From contig NW_003314349.1 in NCBI RefSeq assembly GCF_000143415.4, positions 750,214 through 814,213 on the forward strand: a stretch of 64,000 bases of DNA, given 5' to 3'. Shown one piece after another: positions 43,569 through 54,231 of the stretch. The DNA is from Selaginella moellendorffii (taxonomy: Eukaryota > Streptophyta > Lycopodiopsida > Selaginellales > Selaginellaceae). Position numbers and translations under genes: made by a program. Position 1 is the stretch's first letter; the number at the start of each line of letters is the position of its first letter. The notes beneath the pieces are model-generated. The model saw only the letters and a list, made by a program, of their open reading frames with translations, had not been told where the DNA came from and ran no database searches.

Positions 43569-44582
43569 ACCTAATTAATCAAATAGAAGTTTATAAATAT
43601 AAACATAAGATTAAATGATTAGATGGTAAAATAAACTAGAATATACTAGGAAGTGTTTAGGAAAGTTTATACAATATAAAAAAGTTTAAAAATAATTAAT
43701 AAAAATTAATATAAAAATAATAAAATGTTTATAAATTATAAATAATGAATAACAACCATTGGATGGTAGAATATCCTTAAATATCTAAGAATATTCTAAG
43801 TATTTCCACCCCTACAGGTTAACCATTAATCACTAAAATTAATTATTATTATAACTATTGAAGATTAGCTTTATATAAGAATTTTCCTAAGCTGGAATTA
43901 TAATGACAAAACACATGGGAATCTTCACATAGTGCTTAAACATCCTTTTATGTTTAATATTAAATATGGTAACAACATTTTAAAAACACCAACGATTCCT
44001 CTTCGTGCTGGGCTCTTCATCAAAACTGCCATCTTGCTCGTTACTAGGTTTGTACACAAGATCAAAACACACAGCCCTACAAATAAAGCATAAAAAAAAC
44101 TAATAATAAGAGCTTTAAAAAAACTTGGACTCTTACCCATATAAACATTGATGAACCTTTGGCACAAGCACCACCATCCTTTCAGATTTTTTGACTTTGG
44201 AAATCAAGTTACCCAATGCTTGATCGGTCATAAAGCCCAGAAAAGGCACACAATTAACCTCCCACAACTAGAAAATAAATACCTTCATTCATCCATTGCT
44301 TTATTGTCCATATTTTTTTCTCAAAGTTTTCTTCTCAATTGGCTTGCTGTCCTTTATAAACATTTTTGTTACTGTACATTATATTGAGCTTTATAAAGAT
44401 TTTTTATACCTGTGTTTGCTCTCAATAAGTAAAAAGAAGTCCTACAGCTTGTTCTCAGCATCCACCAGCTGGAGATGGATGATGCTATTAGGTCTGTGGT
44501 TGCCAAACACCAACCCAATAAAACTGCTGACTGTTGTCTCTTAGGAAGGCCTGAAATACATCTGCTGTATGTATCTGATGAG
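43569..44582 (-). pseudogene. Copied 3' end of the P-loop NTPase gene
   Basis: This matches 50954-51975. It includes the last exons of the NTPase/nuclease gene read on the minus strand: part of FYWVG, the FxxFLLxxSKHRYK-like end and the VKKSERMVVLVPKVHQC block near 44150-44220. It lacks ~20 bp over the splice acceptor that the 51.6-kb copy has, but keeps 4 bp that the other copy lost. The break at 44582/44583 joins it abruptly to PPR sequence, so there is no 5' part. Confidence 0.75.
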
Positions 44583-44583
44583 T

Positions 44584-45080
44584 AGCACACAGCCGCGACG
44601 GGGACACGCGAATGGTTTTCAAGCTCTTCGACGAGATGCAAGATGAAGGCCTGCAACCAGACGGGATCGCACTTCTTTGCGTGCTCACGGCGTGCAGCCA
44701 TGCGGGGCTTGTCCACCAAGCAAAGCGCTACTTCAAGGAGATGGAAGCGAGTATGGAGTTCGTCCCGGGGCCGAGCACTACCACTGCATGGTGGACGCTC
44801 TCGGCCGCGCAAACGAGCTGGAGGAAGCGGTGGAGATGGTGGAAGCCAGGCCTTGCGAGGCGAGTGGTGTTGCTTGGAGAACGGTGCTGGGCGCTTGCAA
44901 GAAGTGGAAGAATGCGGCGGTCGGGAGGCTTGCTTTCGATCGGCTGGTTGAAGTGGAGGCGAGGGACGAGGCGGGGTATTTGTTGATGGAGGCGATCTAC
45001 GCGAGCAGTGGCATGAGGGAGGAGCAAGCTCAAGTCCAGGAGTTGAGAAGGAAGAACATACCAAAGAATATCCAGAGCAA
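44584..45080 (+). pseudogene. 5'-truncated PPR copy with frameshift
   Basis: Duplicate of the last ~490 bp of the large PPR gene (40520-41012). A one-base deletion at about 44750 (gcgagtatgg against gcgaagtatgg) splits the frame in the E-motif region. Its 3' end lacks about 10 bp (gtatagatag) carrying the original stop, so the copied frame runs on into the tRNA-like sequence. The 5' side is joined to the NTPase copy. Confidence 0.88.
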
Positions 45081-45093
45081 AAACTTTAAGGTT

Positions 45094-45160
45094 GGGGATG
45101 CCAGGAGTCGAACCCGGGAATTCTTTTCAGGCTTGAAAATTTGGAAACCACTACACCCCC
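45094..45160 (-). ncRNA. tRNA-like sequence, second copy
   Basis: Identical to 41041-41107 over all 67 positions. The following T run is shortened to five (aaagtttttgc). It was carried along in the segmental duplication. Confidence 0.58.
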
Positions 45161-45319
45161 TTTAAGAGCTTGTGAAAGACAAACGCTTTCGGTTTTTTAT
45201 ATATGGCAAATATTAAAGAGAAAAATAAGAGACCGCGAGAAATTTTAAAAAGATGCCAGAATTATGCTATTTTGACACGTGGTCGTCTTCTATTTGCTGT
45301 TGGGAGAGGCTTTAAGCTC

Positions 45320-46256
45320 GTAGAGGGAAGAAGAGCCCCTTGCTTGCTAGGTTATCGCATTCTCTGTATGCGCTCTTCGCCTCCAACAGCTAGGGCGTCG
45401 AAATCCATCACCTTTGGCTCGCGCTCTTATAATCCGGCTTCCGGCCGCCAGCAGGTACTGTGATCGCGCTCGATCGATCCTTTCTCCGATGTCAAGCATT
45501 TCTAATCTTTCTGCTGCTGGTGCCAATGCAAAGATTTCGAGCGTGCGATGGAGCCTGGCAGTGGAGGAGACGAAGAAATTCTAGAAATCTCGGCAATGGT
45601 ACGGTTCTATGTTATAATCCCTTTGCCGGCAGCGCTGTAGTGGATCTGTTCCACAGAACGATGAGCCACGACTAGCCGCGCAACCTCTCGAGGAGTTTCC
45701 TGTACAATGCAAATTTCTTTCCTAGGACTTATCTCGAAATCTGGCAATATTCTTTCACGCAGGGAAATGAGAGCCCAGCGCTCGAGCAACCGGTATGCTT
45801 TGACTCGATCTTCTTTTTAAAAGTCGTTAAAAGTTTCTTGTGCTAAATTCCAGGCCCCGCGAGCTCACAGCAAATTGGTACAAGCGTTGTTCTTGCCAAA
45901 AATGAGTCCGAGCGATATGTGTTTTGTAGCAAGGATTGGCGAGTCTATGTTGCTGGGCCTTATCATCTCTGGTAGCCCTCTGTGCTTCTGCGTGCTCTCG
46001 ACAGTCCAAGGAAAAGGTTCGTTCACAGCTTTAGCTTACTTTGCTGATAGAAAGTTTTCTAATGCAGAATCTCCAAGACGACCAAGCTCACCAAGCTGAC
46101 ATTGATGACGACGACGCACTTGAATTGGTATGCTATTTTCCTAGTCCGGATCTTTAAGCTTTGAAATCGTGCTCAGGACATGCAGCCTCTCCGAGGGCTA
46201 CCCTACATCGTGTCATGGTCGTTTATCCAGAAACTGGTCAACAGCACGTTTAAGTT
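45320..46256 (+). pseudogene. WHGT-motif gene family, truncated copy B
   Basis: Same as copy A but with the segment at about 45511-45600 that encodes MEPGSGGDEEILEISAM before a gtacgg donor. It keeps the SSRQIGTSVV exon (about 45856-45973) and the NLQDDQ exon (46068-46127), and ends after LVNS at about 46244. The exon after CGC TGT AGT GGA has a stop unless an implausibly short intron (about 24-31 nt) is removed. Confidence 0.55.
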
Positions 46257-46563
46257 GAAAGTGTATAATTTATAAATACAAGATTAATCTTACCACATAT
46301 CAATCGTTAGATGGTATAAAGTAAAAGTTTATAAACTACAAATATAAAATTAATCTAAATGAATAACAACTACTAGATGGTAAAATATTCCAGAATATCC
46401 AAGCATATTAAAATATATTTACTCTCTTAAAAATTTGCTTAAGCAAACAAAAAATTTCAAAAGCAATTAGTTTAACTTTTTACCCTAAACCCTAAACTTC
46501 CATTTTCTTGGTTGTCATACTCTAAACTTCAAACCCAAGACTAAGTGTAAACCCAAGATTAAG

Positions 46564-46877
46564 TGTAAGTTTTTGAATTTGAACTTCCAAATTCAAACTT
46601 AAAAATATTTAACCCCAAATATCTTAAGACCCTTAATCAATTGAAAAAAAAAAAGTGCACTCTTATTTATAAACTTTTTCCCTCTATATTTAAACTTCTA
46701 TGAATTGTCTTTTAAATTATTCTTTTTGGTTGCTTATAATCTACCACCCTTCCTTACAAATTCATGCCCTCATGAATTGAAGTTAAAAACTGTAGCTTTC
46801 TTGAAAGCCCTACTCTCTTAACACTCTACCCCTTGGGTCGAGCCCAACTAAACCTATTAAATATGAATTAACATGTG
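46564..46877 (-). mobile_element. Partial decayed TRIM (duplicated)
   Basis: Duplicate of the left part of the 42439 TRIM relic: one LTR plus the start of the internal part. It is cut at 46877 where the duplication ends. Confidence 0.7.
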
Positions 46878-46894
46878 AGAACCCAGTGCTCGAG

Positions 46895-47847
46895 CAACCG
46901 GTATACTTTCAAAGATTTGACTCGATCTTCTCTTTAAGAGTCGTTAAAAGTTCCTTCTACAGAATTCCAGGCCCCGCGAGCTCACGACAAATTGGTACAA
47001 GCGTTGTTCTTGCAAAAAAATGAGTCCGAGCGATATGTGTTTTGTAGCAAGGATTGGCGAGTCTATGTTGCTGGGCGTTATCATCTCTGGTAACCTTGTG
47101 TGCTTCTGCGTGCTCTCGACAGTCCAAGGAAAAGGTTCGTTCACAGCTTTAGCTTACTTTGCTGATAGAAAGTTTTCTAATGCAGAATCTCCAAGACAAC
47201 CAAGCTGACATTGAGGATGACGACGACGCACTTGAATTGGTATGCTATTTTGCTAGTCCGGATCTTTGCCTGCATTTAAGCTTTGAAATCGTGCTCAGGA
47301 TATGCAGCCTCTCTGCATCGTGTCATGTTCGTTCATCCAGAAACTGGTCAACAGCACGGAGTGCACCGATGTGCCCATCTCGCTCAAGCGGAATCATTTC
47401 CTCACGGTGCAGAATCGCGGGACATACGCTCCCTACACCCGGTTTGCGGAAGCATATGAATGGTTGCGAATGTATCGTCCCGATCTCGGTAAGAGCTCAC
47501 TGTTTCTTATGGAATTCTTTTCAGCTTGAGCATGATCACCAGGTAACATCAGTGACGAATTCGAACCAGCTGACGACCCAGCGGTGTGGAAGTTCCTGTG
47601 GCACGGCACCGAAACGAGGAACGTTGCTTCGATCATGGCGAACGGAATGCAGTCAACGCCCAGTTATGCGAGGCTCCACGCTAGCAATGACTCCAAGGAC
47701 CACACGCTTGTGCTGTGTGCTACACTCTTCGCGCATAAGGTGGACGATGATCGTTTCACGGTGGACAGCGAGCGCCCATATCTCGTTCTTCCGCTAGCGG
47801 AGTGGCATCTTCGCCGCCAAGAGCTCCTGCCCTGCCAAATGTGCTAG
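46895..47847 (+). pseudogene. WHGT-motif protein gene, copy C (best 3' half)
   Basis: The only copy with the 3' half. In-phase exons: 47186-47239 (NLQDNQADIEDDDDALEL), 47299-47488 (ending EWLRMYRPDLG) and 47543-47847 (NISDEFEPADDPAVWKFLWH and onward to QELLPCQMC and TAG). The last exon contains WHGTETRNVASIMANGM, which resembles the H-G-T strand and following helix of ADP-ribosyltransferase-fold proteins (PARP or Tpt1 type); this is a weak, inferred link. The upstream SSRQIG exon has one extra A (gcaaaaaaatgag), shifting its frame, and the starting exons are missing, so it is probably not functional. Confidence 0.55.
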
Positions 47848-48955
47848 CGGCAGAAAACATTAGAAAGAAGATAGACAAAGAAAAAAAGACAAGACCGATA
47901 GCCCAGAAAGAATTTTCTTTTCCTCGCTACTTCACCGGATTTCCGCGGACAAGCGCCATAAAAAAATCACTGTTGCAGAAGAAAGCTTTACTAACGAATC
48001 GCGGATCCCGACAACGATTCTTTGACCAATAAAAGTCAATGTAAGTCAACGGCTCTTTCTCGGGCTTGCTTATTCAGGAGTAATAAGTAATTTCCCCTTT
48101 TCGTCTCGACTCTGGCCGAGCTAGGGACCTGAGAGAAATGCGATGGAACGCGACAAGATCGGGCCATGGAGCAAGATCATTCTCATGCCAAGGTTGGTTT
48201 GTCAACTTTGGGTTGGGTTTGCTATTCCATCACCTTTCCTGATTGAAAGAAGAAAGAAATATTGGTGTAAGGCTAGCCTGCGGTTTTAATGTACACAAAG
48301 CCTTAAAAAAAAGATCAAGTTTGATTTATCAGTGTGCAAGCTTTTTCCGAATGGCTCAGAACCAAGTTAAAAATCCAGCGTTTGCATGCAGCAACAATTG
48401 CGAGATGTTGGAGATGAAGATTGTGACAACTAGAGTTTGTCAATCAGGACCAATGCTTATGGAATGTGGTCACCATTCTTGGCTGGAGGTAGCACTTACT
48501 CTTTTCAGCTTGCAAGGAATTGACAAGTTTTATAAGAGCTGGACAGTTTGGAAATTTAATTACAAATTTGACAATACTTAATAATAATTTTACTTTAATT
48601 TGACAACCAAAACAGTTTACTTGTAATAGTGCTATTCTTGTTTATCAAGTTGCTCAATGTATAGTTCATTAAAAATTCTCAAATTTTTGCAAAGAAGAAA
48701 AGTTTATATGAAGATGAATGAGTATTATGGCCATAAAAGATAAACCACATTTTTATCCAATGATCATATGCCAAAAATAATTTTTTTTAAAGAATTCTAA
48801 ATTTATATTTAACTAGTGATTTTGTATTATACTCCACAATAAACTATTTGAGTAAACATCTCTTTAAATAACAAAATAACTTTAAAGTAACCATATTATA
48901 ATATTTAGGATGAGATCAATGTGATAAATCTCAAATGGTAGCTCTTAGGAGTTAA
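47848..48955. other. Intergenic, AT-rich to the right
   Basis: The left ~300 bp is GC-moderate 3' flank of copy C. A 112-codon frame at 48243-48581 contains no family pattern I recognise. The rest is AT-rich. Confidence 0.4.
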
Positions 48956-49040
48956 TGGGTCAATAAGACAAATCTCAACTTTGATGGTTTTATTAGCTAT
49001 CATAAAGCTCAACTCATTGTACAAGGCTATGAACAAACAA
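48956..49040 (+). mobile_element. Ty1/copia reverse-transcriptase fragment
   Basis: WVNKTNLNFDGFISYHKAQL followed by IVQGYEQ matches the start of the copia reverse transcriptase (WVxKxKxNxDGSIxRYKARL, then VAKGYxQ). One base later the frame shifts into QYGVDYL. Only this short block is readable. Confidence 0.6.
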
Positions 49041-49349
49041 TATGGTGTGGATTATCTTAATGGGAACCATGGGAAAGAATCCAAAAGGTAAAATTAGGCT
49101 AAGAACACTAATGTGTTGAGGGCTAACGAATTGTGGGAAAGACAAGGTGTTTCCAAGGATGGATTCCCAATTGCTACTTATGAAGATGATAAGTGTTAAA
49201 ATTTTGTTTAGAATCACTTTAAAAAATAAACATACATGATAGACATGATTTCTTTGTCCATTGCTTGCTTCCATTGAAATAGACAAGGATTGGAGAATTT
49301 TCAATAGGTTATGAATGAAATACTTCAGTATATCAAATTTTCCAGATAT

Positions 49350-49620
49350 AATTAAGTGTTGTTCTTAATGCCAAAATATGAGCAGCAAAGCAACCTATTG
49401 GCAAGTCTATGTTGCTTTATCATCTCTGGTACAACCTTTAGCTTACATTGCTGATAGAAAGTTTGTAGACTCTACAAAACAAAAGCTTATGAAGCTGACA
49501 CATTTGAATTGGTATGGTATTTTCTTAGTATGTCTCCTTCATTTCCAGCTCAGGAAATGCCTCTAAGTCTTCTGTACATCATGCTTTCTCATTTTTCCAG
49601 AACAACATGATATGCATGGC
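49350..49620 (+). pseudogene. WHGT-motif gene family, decayed copy D
   Basis: Sequence such as gttgttcttaatgccaaaa, ggcaagtctatgttgct and ttacattgctgatagaaag, then ctgacacatttgaattggta, follows the order of copies A-C across the SSRQIG exon, the intron and the acidic exon. About a quarter of the bases differ, mostly toward A/T. Confidence 0.55.
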
Positions 49621-49829
49621 TTGCTCAAGAAGAATCCTTTGCTCATAGTGCAAATGCATCTAGTTTGCATATGAATCGATGTGAAAGGATCATCCCAATC
49701 TCGGTAAGAGAAGTCAATGCTTCTCATGAATTACAAGGGAGCTCTCAAAGTTTCCAGGCTCATAGTATCAAGCTCAATGATTTTGGCTATTATCAATTAT
49801 TGATACTTGTGTTATTATAGGGGATTTGC

Positions 49830-50070
49830 TACAAGCCAAGTCTCTTAGATTGTGGGAGATGCTAGCAAGCAAGAACACCATAGAAACCCATTAATCTCCA
49901 TATATGTCCAGTATAGAGACTCCATACTAGTGTTCCAAGATCCATGGGTGAAGCCATCATAATATTGTATCCTAGAACTTGATCCTCTCTTACTATGCTC
50001 AGAATGAAAAAAGTAAAGTGTCTTTGGAAATGTTTTGGGAGATAAGGTTAAATGGATTTTGTTAACCAAA
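49830..50070 (+). pseudogene. PPR relic
   Basis: Near 49975-50068 the plus strand reads LILSYYAQNEKSKVSLEMFW, then EIRLNGF and a stop. This follows the PPR S-motif consensus (AYAQNGxxxEALxLFxxM) and the start of the next motif. Upstream, NPLISIYVQYRDSILVFQ-like words continue the pattern in another frame. A TRIM is inserted exactly where it ends. Confidence 0.6.
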
Positions 50071-50596
50071 TGTAAATAACTAAAGGGATGAAATACGATC
50101 CATAAGGGTTTAAATATAAAAGGAAAAGACCCATGAATAAGAGTGCACCCTTTTTTCAAATCAGTTAAGGGTCTTGGGATATTTGGGGTTAAATATCTTT
50201 AGGTTTGAATAATATTAGGTTGGGTGACTTCCTAGGAAGTTTAAATTTAGGAGTTTACATTTGGTATAAAAAAAAAGTCTTGAGTCTGACTCTATTGGTT
50301 AGGTAAGGGAATCACATTATATGTTGATTTGACATTTAGCAAACCTGAGGGGTAGGGTGTCAAGAGAGTGAGGCTCTTAGAAGAGTTGCAGCTTTTAGTT
50401 TCCAAAACAACCAAAAAGAACAACTCGAAAGAAGTTCTATAAAAGTTCAAATATAAAGAGAAAGGGCCCATGAATAAAAATGCACCTTCTTTTTCAATCA
50501 ATTAAGAGTCTTGGGATACTTGGGGTTAAATATCCTTGAGTTTGAATAGTACTAGGCTGGATGACCTCCTGGGCAGTCCAAATTTAAAAGTTTACA
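50071..50596 (+). mobile_element. TRIM copy, decayed, with perfect TSD
   Basis: 5' LTR 50071-50258 (tgtaaataac...gagtttaca), primer site relic tttggtata at 50259, internal part with gaatcacattatatgttga, and 3' LTR about 50403-50596 (...aaagtttaca). The junction between internal part and 3' LTR is deleted. Perfect 5-bp target duplications CCAAA flank it (50066-50070 and 50597-50601). It is older than the 3142 copy because its LTRs have diverged markedly. Confidence 0.85.
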
Positions 50597-50601
50597 CCAA
50601 A

Positions 50602-51340
50602 CACCATCACCTTTAGCACTTTATATCTCAAGTGGCTATATTTCATCTCAATAGGGTGCATTATTCCATGAGACTAACATATTCTTCGCTCGCATTTAAA
50701 GCTCTAGGTGTTCCATTCCATTCTTTAGTGTCCTATTTCCTTTTCTCTTCCCATTCACCACACGTGAACATGGTACCCTAACCCTAAGTTTGGCAAGTTT
50801 TTGGCTAATATAAATTAACTACAGGTGATTTTGTTTAATCAATCACATAAATATGTCAGATTTGGATTGTGCTATGGATATTGTTCAGTTGTCAATTACG
50901 TTTTGCATGCAGCAACACTTAGTTTTCTTAATAGTAGTGTTATTCTTATTTATTAATCCAATTAATCAAATGGAAGTTTATAATTATAAACATATTTATA
51001 ATTTACACAAGATTAATGTTATCAAATATCAATGATTAGATGGTAGAACAAACTAGAATATACTAGGAAGTGTTTAGGAAAGTTTATAAATTAAAAAATG
51101 TTTATAAATTATAAATATAAGATTAATCTAAATTGGATGGTAGAATATCTTTGAATATCCTTAAATATTTTAACTTTTCTTGAGAAAACTAATAATTACT
51201 GGAACTAATTATTATTATAGCGATAAAAAAAATTTAAGCTGGAATTATAATTACAAAACACAAGAGTAGTGTTTAACAATGTCAAAACATCCTTTTATGT
51301 TTAATATTATTGGTAAACGAGTAAATATGGAAACAGCATT
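50602..51340. other. AT-rich DNA, partly duplicated at 43.5 kb
   Basis: From about 50954 the sequence matches 43569 onward with small insertions and deletions. It is the 3' flank of the NTPase gene. No gene recognised. Confidence 0.6.
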
Positions 51341-54231
51341 TTAAAAACACCAACGACTCCTCTTAGTGCTGGGCTCTTCATCAAAACTGTCATCTTGCTC
51401 ATTACTAGGTTTGTACATGAGATCAAAACACACAGCACCTAATAAACCTACAAATAAAACATAAAATACTAATAATAAAAGCATTAAAATAACTTACCAA
51501 ATGGACTTTGCATTGGATACCCATATAAACATTGATGAACCTTTGGCACAAGCACCACCATCCTTTCAGATTTTTTGACTTTGGAAATCAAGTTACCCAA
51601 TGCTCGGTCATAAAGACCATGGCGTAATTCTCACCTGAAAAGACACACAATTAACCTCCCACAACTAGAAAATAAATACCTTCATTCATCCATTGCTTTA
51701 TTGTCCATATTTTTTTCTCAAAGTTTTCTTCCCAATTGGCTTGCTGCCCTTCATAAACATCCCTATTACAGTACATTATAGTGAGCTTTATAAAGATTTT
51801 TTATACCTGTGTTTGCTCTCAATAAATAAAAAGAAGTCCTGCAGCATGTCCTCAGCATCCACCAGCTGTAGATGGATGAAGCTATCAGGTCCGTGGTTGC
51901 CAACACCAACCCAATAAAACTGCTGACTGTTGTCTCTTAGGAAGGCCTGAAATACATCTGCTGTATGTATCTGATGAGGCTGATGTGTCAGATGTCCAAA
52001 CTTTGCACCAGCTGGCAGCTGGAACTTCAAAGCTTGCATAGTTGCAGGAATGCAGAAATTGGAGGGAAGAATTTCTTCAAGTCTAAACTCAAATACTATT
52101 CCCTTCCCCTCACAATCATGAAAAAGCCACAACATATAGATCATCAACACAATGGACATCAGATCAGATACCTCCTTGTTTTTGGGATTAGAGATTAGTT
52201 TAGGTAGACACAAATCCTGGAGCTCTGCCACATGTAGGTTCTCGACGAGATGGTAAATGAGGAGTGGAGAGAACATGATGGAGAAAGCAGCATCTTCATC
52301 TCTTGATAATTTAATCTTCTCGTTAGATGGCAGCTCCTGTAATTGACAACCATAAGTTCTGACATAAACTCTGAAATATCAAAATAGTACCTCGTTGTGT
52401 AAGAGTCCAACTAAACCGCAAGACTCTAAAGACCCCCAGTTATCTTTATATCTGCTACCTGGCCAGACTAGTTCTTCCCGACGGATCAGGGTCCCCAGCA
52501 GCGCAACATAAAAAGCTCGTAACACCAACAAATACTTCTCGTCCTTAAGGTACTGATAATAAAAACCACGTTTGATATTACCCCAGGCAGTCGTTATTGT
52601 GTTACGGAGATCGATTTGAGTGAGATCTTGATTCACCTGTAACAAACATAGAAATTTTCTCGTCACATCAAGATAAAAGACAAGGAAACCTTTTCATAGA
52701 ACTTCGAAGCATCCAAATAAAGGTGGTCAGGCATCAACCCTCTCAAAAGGTGATCAAGCATGCGAGGATTCCCTCCTGATAACTTTATCAGGTTCCTTAG
52801 TCCGTCCTTGAGCTCAAATGGTTTCTCCATGTCCAGAGTATTTCCTAGTCTTGTAAGGAAGATTTTTGTAACTCTGACCACCTCGTGCTCTTTCAAAGGC
52901 CTGATAGGTATAAAAATACTTAGAGCCTTCTCCGTTGATGTGTAGCGCATTGTGGCCCCGGCAAATTCGGTCGTTGCTGCTGTAAGTATAGGAAACGTCA
53001 GGCCACCTCGGTTATCTTTGATATGTTGAACGTAGGCCGAGAAAGCATCATGAATCCAGGACAATGCGGGTGGGCAGCCGGGCTCAGGTTGGGCCTTGTT
53101 GACGTCATCAAAAAACCAAGATAGGAAAATTCGCTTATCCGCAGGAATCTTAAGACCAGTTCGAATGAAGTCGATCACATTTCCCAAAGTCAGCACATTC
53201 CTCAGGCCTGGAAATTTGTCATCCAACTGCCTGAGAAAGCGGCCATAACTAGTAGTGTTCATTGGACAAAGAGCTGCATGAAAGCACCGAAGGGCCAAAA
53301 CCTGTTCTGGTGCCAGGCCGTCCTCCAGGAAAGTTACATCCCCTGCCCTCGTAGTTTCAACCGAATGATACATTGTAAGATCTTTGCCGGTCTCCAACAC
53401 GTTGTTCACCATTTCTTTGAACTGCTTCACAAACCCTTTGTGGCCTAGCTGATCCTCTAGAAGGCCATCTATATCCCCTGTTTTTGTGTCCCTCTCCCAC
53501 GCTTCTCTGAGAAGAGCTGAGAGGCATGTCCCGACAGTTGTTTTACCTGCGCCAGGAAATCCGATGAGCATCAACAAGAAATCTTTTCGTTCAATATCCG
53601 AGGTATTGGCCGTCGTGTTCATGAAAGTTCCAAACACCCGTGCAGCGGCTGCCATGAGATGCTGAATCGTCTCCTCCCTTCCGACCAAAGTAAAATAATC
53701 TCCCAAATCCGTACGTAAACACGGCTGCCCACCGTTGTCCAGAAGAGGCAACTTGCAGGTTGGCACCCTCGTCTCAGGCATCCGGTGAAAACACCTTGCG
53801 CGCTGCAGTTTTTCTCCGTATACATCCAGCAACTTCGACACTACTACAACACAAACCGATCCAAAACGAACTAGCAAGCCAGACAGTCGCCAGACAGACA
53901 AGAGCAAGTGCTTACCTGCCGCAGTTTGAAGTGCCATCGCCAGGGTCGCTGAAACAGAAATATGAACTTGTCAAGCCACAAAACAGCCAGACAATCCTAG
54001 AGGAGGCAAAAGCAGCCAGCCCACAAAGGTCAACCACTTACTCTTAATATCCCACGGCTTTACATCCTGCAACTGCTCCTCTTCGTTTCGCAGGCGCTTC
54101 TTTTCCTCCCGCAGCTGCTTCTTTTCCTCCCACAGCCGCTTCCTCTTCTCGGTATCTTTTTCCTTTTCGATTTGTTTCTGGACTGCTTCGATTTTCTCCT
54201 CGACGCTCGCAATCGCCATGCCGGATGCCAT
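51341..54231 (-). CDS. Coiled-coil / P-loop NTPase / PD-(D/E)XK-like protein, C-terminal frameshift
   Basis: Exons: 54231-54042, 53948-53916, 53843-52690, 52636-52391, 52336-51807, 51762-51680, 51634-51498, 51447-51341. Phase closes through exon 6. Residues about 8-55 are a charged coiled coil (EEKIEAVQKQIEKEK, EEKKQLREEKKRLRNE). Walker A is GFPGAGKTT at about 169, a Walker B-like RIFLSWFFDD follows, and SGGNPRMLDHLL fits the sensor region of Crinkler/RHS-type NTPases. Near residues 690-717, GPDSFIHL and 23 residues later FLFIESKH make a PD-(D/E)XK nuclease-like signature. In exon 7 four bases present in the 44.2-kb copy are missing (near 51603), so translation ends early and the last block (VKKSERMVVLVPKVHQC) is out of frame. 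Role is unknown; the family includes eukaryotic effector-like nucleases. No membrane segment or signal peptide is seen. Confidence 0.75.

Larger units (their letters stand above)
44584..46877. repeat. Segmental duplication, copy 2 (2.29 kb)
   Basis: Partner of 40520-42769. The left junction falls at an ag shared by both parents (gatgag|tagcacac). The right junction falls after taacatgtg, where copy 1 goes on with the TRIM internal sequence but copy 2 jumps into another WHGT-gene copy (gagaacccag). Confidence 0.9.

Noticed and set aside
47020-47208. Separate small secreted protein in WHGT copy C
   Set aside because: The frame crosses a splice donor and the following intron, and exists only because of the extra A; the exon reads differently in copies A and B.
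48243-48581. 112-codon plus frame
   Set aside because: No recognisable motif, no splice partners, flanked by repeats. Left unannotated as a gene; expression data would be needed to change this.
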